Translations under genes and position numbers: made by a program
DNA from: Diatrype stigma
Taxonomy: Eukaryota > Ascomycota > Sordariomycetes > Xylariales > Diatrypaceae
Assembly (NCBI GenBank): GCA_022225965.2
Contig: JAKJXP020000009.1
Coordinates: 310,001 to 374,000, forward strand
Direction of reading: 5' to 3'
Length of the DNA: 64,000 bases
Shown here: positions 44,895 through 56,615 of the stretch, piece by piece
Numbering within the stretch: the stretch's first letter is position 1
Layout of the letters: each line of letters begins with the position of its first letter
The notes under the pieces: model-generated
What the model saw: only the letters and a program-made list of their open reading frames with translations
Told to the model about the DNA's origin: nothing
Databases searched by the model: none

Positions 44895-47406
44895 ATGGTT
44901 GTCTGTTAATGCAAAGAAGCATATCAGGGTTGAGGTCTGGCGTCTATTCGGTTTACCATAGCACTGTTGTTTGACAGTCAATACGGACATTGCATTCGCA
45001 CCATGAGCGTCATGACTATTTTTGCTATGACCGTCCTGAATCTGAAGTCTGAAAACCCAAGTCCGTCTCGATGGTTGTGAATGAGTTGTAGTTATTACAT
45101 GATACGTGATGGAAACTGCCGAACTCTTCATGAAGACATGTCACGACGCATGAAATCCCTGGTCAACATCCACTTGCGTACCTCTGTACGTACATTGTAA
45201 ACGACTAATGAAGTGTCTGCGTGGCACATATACGGCCACGGCTGGAATAGCATGACAGCACACCTTGCTCCGTTTAATTTGGGCTCGTTGTATTCGGGTT
45301 ACAGTCGTCCCATCGTCCCCTAGATCCGCCTTGGGTATGATGGTACCTACATATAAGTGATCTCGAGAGAGGGCCACGTGGTACGGGACGGACCTTGGAA
45401 AGTTCAGGTGAACCATTCTGTTGACACTCGCAGATGTGAAACAAATGCTTGTCTGGTGGAGTCACGTGTGGGCTGATATAATATAATGTAGCTGCGTACG
45501 AGTTATTACTCATGTACTTCGTAGGTAGGTAGTATTTAGGTGAACACAATTACTTGTAAAGACTGTATTAGTTGACATGGAAGACCAGTAGCCCCTTGGA
45601 TCCTTGAATTGACGACTGCCCATTCAGCCCTCTTACCAAGTTCTGAATGTACCTGGTACGAATGAGGACCTGACGACTTAACGACATAATTACCATATAC
45701 AATGCCTTTGGGCCCCTTTGCCTCGCAGAGGTACCGTAGAAAACCCGTAGAAAACCTTCCGGAATTCTCGTGATCAGCGACTGCACATTGAGATATGTAA
45801 GCGGTCCATCCCTAACTCGGCATCCCTGGCTTCTAGACTTTGTTTCGTACGAGGGATATATCGCATCGTCCCCCTTTATATATCGGATTTGGAATCGCTT
45901 CATGCGAGAAGGGTGGCGGGAAGCTAAGCGTACATATCGTACAGGGTACACAACACTTCGCACATACCGTCCCTCGAGTTAGTTCTGCCAGTCCCGTCGC
46001 AGTGGGTCAGCTGTTATCAATCATCGCCCGTTATTCTTATGTACATATGTAGCGACGCCCAAGGCCGCCTATGGCACGCACAGGAAGACGTAAGTACTTT
46101 CGGACAGCCAGACAGCCAGACAGCCAGACAGCTCTAATAACTGCGCCTGTCCCAACAGCAGGACGGTAAAGTCGGGCGTAAAGTGCATGGTTGGATGGAC
46201 AACCTTACATTTACATGTATGTACCTTGCCGGATATCCTAACAACTCTAGACAGCCCAGGGTTCTCGATATCTGGATTGGCCATCGATCGTTGTTGGCCT
46301 ACGGTACGCGCGCTCCTTATAAGGTCGGATGCGTTTGTATGTATAATATCGCTTACAAAGAGAGCGTTAGGACGCTGCAACGATGACTTTCCGGAATCCT
46401 ACGTCGCACGTATGTCCCTAGGATATGTGCGTAGATGTATGCAGATGTATGTAGGTGTAGGAAGTATATGAAGCCGTACTACTACCTACCTAGGTACCTA
46501 CCTACTCAGCTGCCTGTAGCAGCTGTAGGTAGGTACAATACTTCGTACTCGGCTTGGTTTCGTTCACTCGGGAATCCGGACGGGGTTGGAACTGCCTTCA
46601 AGCTATTTACAGCAGACCACAGTAGTGTCCCAAAGAGAGACTAGCTACCGACCTAGCTACCGTGGCTACCCAGCGATGAAACGATTGCCAGTTGTTCGGC
46701 TCCTCTCCATCACATCATCAATAACCTTATCAGCCTGTCACTTGTTGGTCCAGGTCTTGGTGGCAGGGTGGCTAGGTATGGTGGGGCAAGCCGCTCCGAG
46801 TCAAGCAGCAGCATGGAACCTCCCACCTCTAGGCTCTCAGGAGGTACATGCATAGGTACATACATACAACGCGATCATCATACCTATACAGACATTGTGA
46901 CACCACCTGGACAGCGTCCCACCTTGCAGCAATTCCCTTCAACTACAGTCCACAACTTCCCTCTCTTCTCTCTCTTCCTCGTGTTTTCTTACTAAACCTC
47001 CTTGTATTTGACCTTGAAGCCGGCGCGTCTTACTTGATATTATTGATAGATTCGTTCTGTCATCCCACCCACTAGATTGTTTAACTAAGCTGTAATCGCT
47101 CTGACCATCGGTAGACTGCGAGGTAGACTGCGGTACAGTCAGCACAATCAACCCGGCCATCGCCTCATAGCCCCCAGCCCAGCCGTGCTTTATCAGGCGT
47201 CATAGCCTCCATTGCATTATTCGTTGTTATATTATTTTTGGGCTTAAGCACAGACCATTTCCGAAGAAAATCTTTACTCGACCAGACACAGTGTTCGTGA
47301 CAAGTTCGTGGTTTATTTATTGAGTCACCTTCTCCCTCTGGGCTGATCCCAGTTGGGCAACTGTTCACGACAGCCTCGTCTCTGTTATCACTCAACCATC
47401 GTGAAC
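44895..47406. other. Intergenic region
   Basis: No gene is supported in 2.5 kb. It includes a gacagcca repeat (46101-46129), TAGGTA/TACCTA clusters at 45522-45540 and 46478-46535, and a C/T-rich stretch from 46900 that probably forms the leader of the next gene. Confidence 0.45.
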
Positions 47407-49182
47407 ATGGCATTTCAGCAACCAACGCGCCAAGCCACGCAACGGGTCTTCCGTTCCGCACCGGACGAGCCAAATGCCCACATTCTTCCGCCACAGGGCT
47501 CCCAGCCTGTCGAAGATTCGCAGACATGGGTGCTATTCTCACCCCTTACGGACGTCGACACATCGTCCTCGTACATGGTATCAACCCACCAGAGCGATAT
47601 CACCCCTGGTCGCTCACAAGTGAGTGATATCGGGAGCTTGAATACTCCCGCGCGGTCGGATTTCAGCGTGGGGCACCATCGGTCTGCGGGCTTGATCGAG
47701 GTCCCGGAAGAAGACGAAGACGATGCCGAACTAGACAGTCTTGATAGTCATCTACCAGAGTTTCGCTCGAATACGAATTTCTTCGGTTCGCCACAGACTC
47801 CTCAACACAATGCGCCTGTCGTGCCGGCCCACGATGGGCTTGGTTCATTCCGCCTGGAGCAAGAAGGGATGGGCCCCGACGCCCAGGAGAGGCTCTTTGC
47901 CTTCGAACAATATAACCCTCGTCGGGTGAAGCGACGTCGTGAAAGCTTCGAAATAGCGCAGGCGCAACTAGAACATGAGGAAGCTCAGCAAATGGATAAG
48001 ATGCGTCGGATAGAAGCGTGGAGATTGGAACAAAGTCAACTTCTCTTGGAGGAAATACAGAAAGAAACTAGAAGACGACGGCGGTCGACTGCGACCAAAT
48101 CCGGTATCAGCTCAGTTCACAGAGCAGATGAAAATGCATCAGCAGCGTCAAACATGGAGGATAAAGAGGACCAAGGGACCGAGTGGCATGATCAGAATGC
48201 AAATGATCTCGAGAGCGAGCGCGGGAGCATCTGGGGACGGATTACTCGAAAAGTTGTTCGCGACATCCTGGGGATCGACGATAAATTGCTTGGTGTATTG
48301 TTTGGTGAAGCGCTCCCCAACGAAGAGGAGTTGTCTTCAACACCAAAGGCTTCAGCTTCACATACGCCACAGCAACAGAAGCCTACCGCTACCGAAAGCG
48401 ATCCCAACTGGCAGCTCAGAATGCTGGAGCGAGTCGCAAAAGAGCTTGGCCTACTCATACATCAACTCTCAGATCACCCGGGGGCGTTTTCAACATTCAA
48501 TCGAGTACAGCAGATGCCTATCCCATACGCTGGTTTGCCTTCAATCCCCGAGGCTGCGAATGATGTCAGACCCAGCGAGAGCATAAACGATGCCTCAATC
48601 GCCATGCCTGAATTCCAGCCAACCATCCGCAACCCCACACAGCCAATAGCCGTTGCGCAAAGACGAGCGTCTCATAGCTCTGCCGCTCCCACTAGCGCGC
48701 AGGAACCGGCGGAGAGGACCGGGCCAGCAGCGTTTACCCAGGAAGAGTGGGAACAGGATCTAGACATCAGGCTCGTCTTCCGCTATCTCCGGTCGCGGTT
48801 CATGCCACGGTTCAGCAGCGCGAGCGGCAGCGGCGCTGGCGGCGGCGGAACCGCAAGTTCGCACTATAACACGCCGTCGAGCGGTGGTGGCAGCGCACAA
48901 GACGCGGCCGCCAAAGCTGCTCGCGTGCGCCAGCACCACCCTCTCGTGGCGAGATCATCAGGACGCCCGGCAGAGAGGCGCAACCCTAAGGCAACCGTGC
49001 CTCCTCCCAGCCCGGTGATCTTCCGGCCGGCGGCCTCGAGCTGCGCCAGCCAGAGCACGCGGAGGTCGGTGCGGAAGAGCAGCTGCTCGTCCCGGCACTA
49101 CTGGGACATTGGCGGCTCAATTGGGGGCACCGGGTCCCTGATCGCTACGACGGGTCCCATGGGAAGCTGGGGTGAGGTCTAA
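47407..49182 (+). CDS. Conserved-looking fungal protein of unknown function
   Basis: Single exon, 591 aa, starting at the first in-frame ATG (MAFQQPTRQATQRVF). I do not recognise a named domain. Visible parts are an N-terminal segment with PDEPNAHILPPQG and SQTWVLFSP; a basic stretch (YNPRRVKRRRESFE) leading into a Glu/Gln-rich helix or coiled coil (about 190-235); a compact hydrophobic block, IWGRITRKVVRDILGIDDKL, likely folded; a second helix-rich block (WQLRMLERVAKELGLLIHQL); FTQEEWEQDLDIRLVFRYLR; and a Ser/Gly tail that ends with an ordered-looking SSRHYWDIGGSIGGTGSLI and GPMGSWGEV. Ordered islands between disordered linkers suggest a scaffold or nuclear protein. No signal or membrane segment is present. 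Confidence 0.75.
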   Translation: MAFQQPTRQATQRVFRSAPDEPNAHILPPQGSQPVEDSQTWVLFSPLTDVDTSSSYMVSTHQSDITPGRSQVSDIGSLNTPARSDFSVGHHRSAGLIEVPEEDEDDAELDSLDSHLPEFRSNTNFFGSPQTPQHNAPVVPAHDGLGSFRLEQEGMGPDAQERLFAFEQYNPRRVKRRRESFEIAQAQLEHEEAQQMDKMRRIEAWRLEQSQLLLEEIQKETRRRRRSTATKSGISSVHRADENASAASNMEDKEDQGTEWHDQNANDLESERGSIWGRITRKVVRDILGIDDKLLGVLFGEALPNEEELSSTPKASASHTPQQQKPTATESDPNWQLRMLERVAKELGLLIHQLSDHPGAFSTFNRVQQMPIPYAGLPSIPEAANDVRPSESINDASIAMPEFQPTIRNPTQPIAVAQRRASHSSAAPTSAQEPAERTGPAAFTQEEWEQDLDIRLVFRYLRSRFMPRFSSASGSGAGGGGTASSHYNTPSSGGGSAQDAAAKAARVRQHHPLVARSSGRPAERRNPKATVPPPSPVIFRPAASSCASQSTRRSVRKSSCSSRHYWDIGGSIGGTGSLIATTGPMGSWGEV

Positions 49183-49716
49183 CTCAACTAGTCTGATGGA
49201 AGGTTGACCGGGGGCTAGTCCTTTAGTCTAGCCCCCCCCGTCTTTATCTATCGGGCCGCGTGGGCCGCGCGGTAGTATCATGTACGATTAAACAGGGAAT
49301 GCAATGCCATAGAACTCATGTGTGACGATGGGATGGGGCTCTTTTTTATTACAACGGGCTGGTTAATAGGATGGGATAGCTTGCTTAGACAAGGGATTAT
49401 AGATAACTACTACCTACATAGGCAGGGCTGCAATGAAGCACTTTTGCATGCGCTCGGACACACACACAACTTCTCCCCTCTCAACTACGTATGTAACTTG
49501 TTAGTCTATATGTAATGACGACTTGCTCATATATCCCTAGTATCCATAACATCACGCCAGGTGCCTTACACGCATGAATAGTTCGAGACCAATTTGACAA
49601 CTTACGACGCTTTCGCCTCGTACTCCCGTTAGGGGAACGGCCCGGGGGTCTGTCTAGCCTATTACTAAGTTGATGACTACTGGTCAATCAAGCATAGCAG
49701 CCCGTTGGTGATGGTG

Positions 49717-50013
49717 GTGATCATGACGGTGATCCTGCTGCTGCTGCTACGGCTGCCCCTCGGAAATTCGGATTGGCCAATGAAACCGGAGCGCTGGGCT
49801 GACTCACTCAGAGCTTGGTATGCGAGCGATCCTATATCCCATTTTTTCTCTTCTTTCCTCGGTTTTCTAATGCATGATGATCATGACGGTGATCCTCGGA
49901 AACTCGAATTGGCCACTAAAAAGCGAGCTGTGACTCAGGGCTTGATAGGTGTATAGGCATGCAAACGATTATATATCACATTTCTCTTGTTTTTTCTTCT
50001 TCTTTCTTCGGTA
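49717..50013 (+). repeat. Diverged tandem duplication, about 150-bp unit
   Basis: Copy 1 (about 49717-49866) and copy 2 (about 49877-50013) share in order tgatcatgacggtgatcct, ctcggaaa-ttcg, attggcca, tgactcA-type words, tatgcgagcgat/catgcaaacgat, tatatc-ca and ttttctcttctttc-type tails. They differ by many substitutions and a CTG insertion in copy 1. No frame or terminal repeat is evident. Confidence 0.7.
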
Positions 50014-52199
50014 CTCAACAGATGTTGGTAAGATACTTACGTAGGACCGTGATGACTCCGAGATGCGGATGATTCACTCATCTCTTCTGCACCTAGAAGA
50101 GGCCCAGCCGGCTGGTTGCCCTTTCTTTCGTCACACTACATACCTAATACGGGGTGTGTATATTGGATAGTTCCAAGATCGGAAGTCATGGAATGTAGGT
50201 AGCAAGGCAAGCCCTCTCTTTCTCTCTCACTCGCTTGCCTTACTTTGCGCTTGTTTTGCTATGCGATGCCGTGCGCGGACCGCCTTGTTTTCTTCGGAGG
50301 ATTTGGGATTTCTATGTAGATAGTTATATGTTTCCAGGGCTCCGTAATGCGTGAGTCGATCAAGTATATTGATTACTAAAAATACCCAAGTAAATACCTA
50401 ATGGCACTCCGGTAATAGCGCCGCCCGCCTGCCCGCCCCATCCTTGTGTGATTTCTCGGGTTCGTGACCATCAAGCTGCCTATACCCCCGTACATACACC
50501 GAGAGAGTGAGGCGGGCCGTCCGTGTGCCCCGGACTGCCGCCGGCCAAGTTAGGGTATGCCGTGCTGAGGAGCAGGCATGAAAGCAGACATGCCTGTCAC
50601 TCGCGGCTGAACAGAGCACATAACTAGAGAGAGGGATCCTTCGTGGTCCCAAAAAGAAGGAAAAAAAATGCCCGTTGACTAGCTTACACATATAGTATGC
50701 GCATATTTACCTGATCTTCCATCTGATCACTTGCTGACATGCCTGCATACATACGTACCTGTTAACCTATGCGTAGGCTGATATGCAGGTGGGTGTGCAT
50801 CATCTACTAGTTAACTACTACCCGAGATAATAGGTTGTAATATATCACCATCGAATCTGGAGGAGGGGTGTAGTACATAATAGCTGCAGTAGACTACCTG
50901 GACTACGTGGTGGGAGGAATCGGCGTTCTTCACTTCGGCCAGGTCCCGGCGGCGGCCTTCCATTTAACCATGTATGTGTAAGTGCATAGTAATTAGATAC
51001 TGTAGATATGGCCGTTTTTTGTCGCGACAGGGATCCCCGAGAATGGCTCTCGTCCAATGGGAGGCGCGCCGCTTCACGTCTTTCGACCGCCGGCTGACGC
51101 CTATCGTCTTGCTCGCAGCTTAATCGGGTCGGCCCCCCAGCGACCCCCCATCACGTCGACGCGTTAAGTGGATAAATGCATACATAGTTAAATGGGTGGA
51201 TGTGTGGATGGATGGAGGGAGGGATGTCGCTCTTGCGTGCTGCTGCCACTGCCTAGGAAGTTCATGCCAGCAGCCGGCACAACGAAGGGAGCTGATGCTA
51301 CTTCATACACACCTCACACCTCTACCTGGTCATATAAGACTCATCTATATGCAGAGGTGCCTGTAATAAGTGCCTGGCGGCTTCGACAGGTGGACGACGC
51401 ATGAGAGGCAGCTTGGAATCTTGGATGGGCGGTGTTGGGCAACGGATGGACACCATGGACGATTGGGATTATATGCAGACCCCCGTAGTCAAGTAACCGA
51501 AGTATTCGAGTCAGAGAGTCCCCGGTTCTTTCGTCGGTCTCATGCCAAGCTAACCTATCCTGCCCACCCCCTTCCTGATTCTGCCGTGGTTCTCTCCACA
51601 CTTCAACCTGACTGGCCTGTCTCAGCTGACACAACCCACCAGGTCCACATGCGCATACACAGCTTATGTACATACTGCAGGATTTTAGATAGCTCACTAG
51701 GTGCATACCATGTATACACACAGACACATTAGGGATACACATCCCTATACACGTCCCTATAGACATCCCCCAACCCCAAGAACCCCACCACCACCATCCT
51801 CTTGGCCAATCCCAAACTAGGCGCCTCACTTTCGCAACAACCTCAACTTTGCCCTTCCCGCAGTCTCTCACCATTTCGTTCGCATTGCTCTTGCTCTTCA
51901 TGTTACGCGCACTCTAGCCGGCTGTTGCCCTTTCTGTGTATATATAAAGCCCCATCCCTCCATCGGTCGCGGTTGGCCGGTGTTTGGAAATCCTGTTGTT
52001 ATCTGGCTCCTCCACGGTTCGTGATTGCCCGAGGATCGTTTCCATACGTGATAGCTGCGAGCGTAGTTTAAAACATCGAGGTTCGAGGTTATTAGAGCTA
52101 ACGGAAGCAGCAGTGCCATGTACTGAATCCCCCCGGATTGCGACCCAGCTGTGCCTGGTCGGGTCGCCTAGGATAACGGACGATACGATAACGGAATTC

Positions 52200-52222
52200 C
52201 CTCGCTCGCTCGCTCGCTCGCT
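52200..52222 (+). repeat. CGCT tetranucleotide repeat
   Basis: Five to six copies of the cgct unit lie in the presumed leader of the next gene. Confidence 0.85.
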
Positions 52223-52366
52223 CGACGCTCTCCCATAGTTCCAATAGTCCAGACCGAATAAATAGGATCCTTTTCCCCCATCGTCTTCGTCCCGCGCCTG
52301 GCGATTCCATCTTCCTTTTTTTCCATCAAATGCCCCGACCCGACCAGACTGAGAGCGCCCGCTTCA

Positions 52367-55300
52367 ATGGCAGGATTAACCCAAGACTTCCCGCTTCCAA
52401 ACAGCTCCTTTTTCAATATTTACAATGATGGACCAATAACCACCGCGAGCTCGCCAGCTCTGGTAGGCGGCGCGTGCAACTTCGTGGACCTGAACGGATC
52501 CAATGGCCCCAAATGTGGTTGTCGACGCTTTTGGACCCGCGGCAGCTCTGCGCGACCAGACAGAGGCAGCCCGACCGGATACTCACCTGGCTTTCCCGGT
52601 GATGCAGCTTCCCCAGCGGACTCGGCCGCATTCTGCATGTGCTCCCACCACGCTTGCTTTCATGATGATATCCGCGAAGCCCCGGCTCCTTCTGTCGCCA
52701 CCAATGTCGCCGGATTTCCTAACACTGGCCAGGAGAATGAGCGACCGAGAGCTAATCGCGAGCCCTTGACACCGGTTCTTCCAGAGATGTCTTTTACCAT
52801 GCCACAACCTGGACAGCCCGCGGATATTTTCGCTACGTATGACAACACAGCTGCCACCTATTCTACACACTTGGCGACCGATGCCAGTGCCAATGCCAAT
52901 GCCCGGCCGGGTGAGGCCGCCGCGTCCGCGCGCGATGCATCTTTGCCCGATACGTTGCCCGATACGTTGAGTTGGACCAATTTCATTCAGTCTCAGCCGG
53001 ACCAAGGACCCAAACTCCCGCCGATTCCAAGCCAATGTTTAATACCGTCCCAACCAAGTTCCACCACATCCTCCTTCCGGATGGGATACCTCAAGCCCTT
53101 TGCTGGTAAAGGACTTCAGACACTTAGTGGTGTCCGATCTAAATTACGTGAACCGCTTATTGAAAAGGACGAGGACGAGATGCCCGTTGATGAGGAAACC
53201 GAGGAGCCCACCGTCGGCCAATCCGTGGATGATCTAGCAACCGTGGCCAACACACCGAGGTCTTCCAGGGTCACCGAAGTAACCGAGAGGAATACCCAAA
53301 CCATTGCATCGGGCGTGGACCGCGAGGCCTTCCAGGAACTTTCCAGCACGGTTCAAGGACATGAACAGAGACTAGATAGACTTGAAAACGTCTCGTTCAC
53401 CGCAGCTGGTCATGATGAGTGCCATGACAAGCATGACCAGTCTGATCTTAGAGTCACCGAGGTTGAGTACCGTGTTACTGAGATCGAGAGGCTGCTCGGT
53501 GATAATGGCAGCAATGTGAGCAGTTCTCGGCGCTTACGTCTCGATGAATCTGCGAGCAGCGTCGCATCCGTCTCGACGGAGAGAGGCGGTCACATAGACC
53601 GCGCCGAGCTCTATAGCGAACTACAGTCGCTCAAAGCTCAATTAAGTCAACTGCAGGGCATCTCGTCTTTCACTTCCTATACTAACCCGTGGGTGGTTGA
53701 GGTCGTCTTTCTCCCCTTTCCGCTAAAGGGTGTCTGGGCTGAGACCCGTCACTTCCAGAGCCAACGTGCACCAGGTGGAAGCCTGGTAGATACCGATCAA
53801 TGGACACAGCTGCCTAACAGCTCTTCTGCCTTGGAACCGCAATCGCCGGGCTTCGGCGAGTGGACCAGTCCAGCATCCGAGTCTGACTGGATGCTACCGC
53901 GGGCGTGCGCGCCCGACCGCATGATCGATAGGCGGCTCCGGAGCCGTGGTCTTGTCAAGACTGTCATGGCTCGCGGTCCTGACGCCCGGAGCGTACACCT
54001 AGCTGTCTCCGAAGCTTTCGGTACTTTGTTTCGCACATTCTCCCGCATGCAGGCGAATGTCTACCATGGCTCGACGACGCATCCGCGCGTTCACAAGTTT
54101 CTCGGGTTACAGCATCCCTGGGTACCGCTTCGCAAGATGCACAAGGATTCGAGGCTTCGCTTCCTCTCCCCTGCGGAAATGGTAACACCTGTGTCCTGGG
54201 ACGTGCAGTTTCTGAGCTCCAGCGTTGTCATGAAGGCGACGGGCGTCCAGCGCCTCTTCATCACTCAGCCCGAAGCTTATCTCCAAAACCAGGATGCTTA
54301 CGACAACGGGTGGAGTTGGCAACGACTTCGTGAACTTAGCCGGGTCTATCCCGACTCCCAAAGCAGTCAAGAAGTTCCCGAGGCGGATGCCTTGGAAGAT
54401 TGCTGGCAGTGGAACGACCGTCTCGACGATCATCCCGCCAGTGCCAACAGCTCGCAATCCCTCAGTATTCGGCTGCCGCCGCCCTCGCGGTTACGAACTG
54501 TTTCCTTCTCGCCGGCTCCTCCCCAGGTTGCTGTATACACAGCGCATCCATCACAACGTAGGCGCTCGGGCTCTCCACATATCTCGGGGAGAGTTGAGTC
54601 ACGGAAAGCGCCTAGACCACCCCGCCTCCGCACCACGTCCATACCCCCCAACCTACCCCTCCTCGTCTCGCCAGCCCAAATCGCCGACCGCCGCGTCACC
54701 TCCTTCGTCCACCCCCACCCCCATGAGCGCCAGGCTTCTCCACAAGTTGTTGTGCGACCCATCACCGCCACGGCGCATGCCATGGCGGCGCTGACCAAGG
54801 GTGCTACCAGAAAGCGCAGCTCGCGCTCGCCATCTGTCCGCCCTCGTTATTCGCCCCGCTACAGCACGGCGTCACCCAGCCCTATGCCAGAAGCCCTCGC
54901 TGCCGCCGCTGCTGGTCGCGCCACAACGCCGTACTACGCGACACCGTACAGTAACGCTCCAGTCGTGGAATCGCGGCTGAACCGCGGTGGTGTTCTCCTC
55001 TACGAAGATCACGACTACGTTGATTACGACGAGAGGCGCAGCGGTACGGATATGCACCACTACCACGATGACGGGGAGGGCGAGGACATGTATGATGATG
55101 ATGAAGAGGAGTGGAACCCCGATGATAGCCCCATGTTAGACCTGGCGCAGCACCATCACCAGCACCAGTACCAGCACCAGCATCAGCAGCATGACTCAGC
55201 AGCGGCAGTAATGGCCGGTTCGAGCGGCGGTGCGGGTGGGTCCTCTTGGCAGCCGCTCAGCCGACCCGAGGACGAGCCCCGGCCTGGGATCGAAGACGCG

Positions 55301-55567
55301 GAGAACCGCGACCCGGAGCGGGACCCCGACGAAACCTTGGTGGACTTGGGGATAGGCAGCAGCGGCGGAAGCGGGTTCGAAGACTTCGACATCCACGTCG
55401 ACGAAGACCCTATGAGCGACGTGGATGTCGATGTCGATGTTGATGCCGATGACGTCTCGGAGGGGTCTAGCGCCCCCAGCGTGTATCCCGCCACCCAACG
55501 CGCCTGGACCGCGGCTGATGGAGAGGGGCGCTTCAAGGTCTTCGAGGATGGTGCGAGTGGGAAATAG
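52367..55567 (+). CDS. Large fungal protein of unknown function
   Basis: Single exon, 1066 aa. No named domain is recognised. Near the N-terminus two cysteine clusters, CGCRRFW and FCMCSHHACFHDD, could bind a metal. The stretch 270-440 is acidic and then helical (VDREAFQELSSTVQGHEQRL; RAELYSELQSLKAQLSQLQG), a probable coiled coil. A compact block from NPWVVEVVFLPFPLKGVWAE to about 700 has the look of a folded domain (SDWMLPRACAPDRMIDRRLR, FLGLQHPWVPLRKMHKDSRL, WDVQFLSSSVVMKATGVQRL). The C-terminal third is disordered: SP/RS-rich, then acidic with HQHQYQHQHQQH and DVDVDVDVDADD. Transcription or chromatin roles are possible but not shown. The ATG at 52367 is the first in frame. Confidence 0.8.
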   Translation: MAGLTQDFPLPNSSFFNIYNDGPITTASSPALVGGACNFVDLNGSNGPKCGCRRFWTRGSSARPDRGSPTGYSPGFPGDAASPADSAAFCMCSHHACFHDDIREAPAPSVATNVAGFPNTGQENERPRANREPLTPVLPEMSFTMPQPGQPADIFATYDNTAATYSTHLATDASANANARPGEAAASARDASLPDTLPDTLSWTNFIQSQPDQGPKLPPIPSQCLIPSQPSSTTSSFRMGYLKPFAGKGLQTLSGVRSKLREPLIEKDEDEMPVDEETEEPTVGQSVDDLATVANTPRSSRVTEVTERNTQTIASGVDREAFQELSSTVQGHEQRLDRLENVSFTAAGHDECHDKHDQSDLRVTEVEYRVTEIERLLGDNGSNVSSSRRLRLDESASSVASVSTERGGHIDRAELYSELQSLKAQLSQLQGISSFTSYTNPWVVEVVFLPFPLKGVWAETRHFQSQRAPGGSLVDTDQWTQLPNSSSALEPQSPGFGEWTSPASESDWMLPRACAPDRMIDRRLRSRGLVKTVMARGPDARSVHLAVSEAFGTLFRTFSRMQANVYHGSTTHPRVHKFLGLQHPWVPLRKMHKDSRLRFLSPAEMVTPVSWDVQFLSSSVVMKATGVQRLFITQPEAYLQNQDAYDNGWSWQRLRELSRVYPDSQSSQEVPEADALEDCWQWNDRLDDHPASANSSQSLSIRLPPPSRLRTVSFSPAPPQVAVYTAHPSQRRRSGSPHISGRVESRKAPRPPRLRTTSIPPNLPLLVSPAQIADRRVTSFVHPHPHERQASPQVVVRPITATAHAMAALTKGATRKRSSRSPSVRPRYSPRYSTASPSPMPEALAAAAAGRATTPYYATPYSNAPVVESRLNRGGVLLYEDHDYVDYDERRSGTDMHHYHDDGEGEDMYDDDEEEWNPDDSPMLDLAQHHHQHQYQHQHQQHDSAAAVMAGSSGGAGGSSWQPLSRPEDEPRPGIEDAENRDPERDPDETLVDLGIGSSGGSGFEDFDIHVDEDPMSDVDVDVDVDADDVSEGSSAPSVYPATQRAWTAADGEGRFKVFEDGASGK

Positions 55568-55925
55568 GGTGGCCCACCCACCTACCTAACCCACCTGCTT
55601 ACCCAACTTGTCTGCCTGTCTGTTCGTCCGTCCATCTATCTGTCTGCCTTGGCTGGGTCATGTATAGCCCGCCGCCTTGACATGATGTCGTGGCAAAAAA
55701 GGGGTGTGAACGATATGCTAGGGCCAAGCTATATATAGGTCTTTTTGGATAAATATTTCAGGATATCGTGGTGTTTCTAGAGGCGTAGATTTTTGGGACT
55801 GGATCGGGATCGGAATCGGAATAGGAGTCCGTGGTGTTGCGGGGTATTAGGGTATACCATTTCTTCTCCTGAGGTTTAGATTATCTTGGGTGGTTTGGAT
55901 TGATATGATTGGTCATAGTGGTTTG

Positions 55926-55965
55926 TGATCTGTGATCTGTGATCTGATCTGATCTGATCTGATCT
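55926..55965 (+). repeat. GATCT-type microsatellite
   Basis: Three tgatctg heptamers are followed by about four gatct pentamers, showing a shift of period inside one tract. Confidence 0.85.
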
Positions 55966-56579
55966 GGTTTGATTTGATGTCTTTGTGAAGCTAGCGAGCG
56001 AGCGCGCGAAATATGTTAGTGTTAGTAGAGATTGGACTGTTGCTGTCGTTGCTGTTGCTGTTGCTGGAGGGAGGGAGGCAGGGAAGGCCCTGATACATAG
56101 GTACCTAGCTAACGAGATAGAAGCAGTACCAGCAAAAGGGTGCGGCGGTGGTCGTGGTATTGAAACGAAAGGAAGATATTACTGCCCATCCTATACGTAC
56201 TTACCTGCCTACCTATCTATCTATCTACAGCATCCACATACCTACATACTCATATAACATATTAAAAAAAATCTCGACTGACTGTATAGTAGTCTAGCTG
56301 ACTGGCTGGCGGCGTTGGGGATGGAATATATAGATCGGATGTATGAACGAATGGAGTCAGGCATGCGGACGGGATGGCGATGGTGATGGATGGCGACGAG
56401 TATTGAATTCCTTGCCTGTGTACTTATTTCCTTACTTATCCAGGTAGGTGGTACCTCTGCCTGTATATGCGGACCGTTTGACTGGCTTCGGTGGCTGCTG
56501 GAGAAGACCTGACTAACTCATAGATATCTCTACTACTTACTACGTCCCCTATGAACTAAATGTACAACACACCTATATA

Positions 56580-56615
56580 AGTAGGTAGTTTAGGGGTAAA
56601 AATTAACTACCTACT
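56580..56615. repeat. Perfect 11-bp inverted repeat built from TAGGTA words
   Basis: AGTAGGTAGTT (56580-56590) and AACTACCTACT (56605-56615) flank a 14-base AT-rich loop. Confidence 0.85.

Larger units (their letters stand above)
49183..52366. other. Intergenic region with a local duplication
   Basis: No gene is supported in 3.2 kb. A diverged tandem duplication lies at about 49717-50013 (listed separately). GGATGGATG microsatellite occurs near 51205-51225 and a CGCT run at 52200-52222. The last 150 bases are C-rich and precede the next ATG. Confidence 0.5.
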
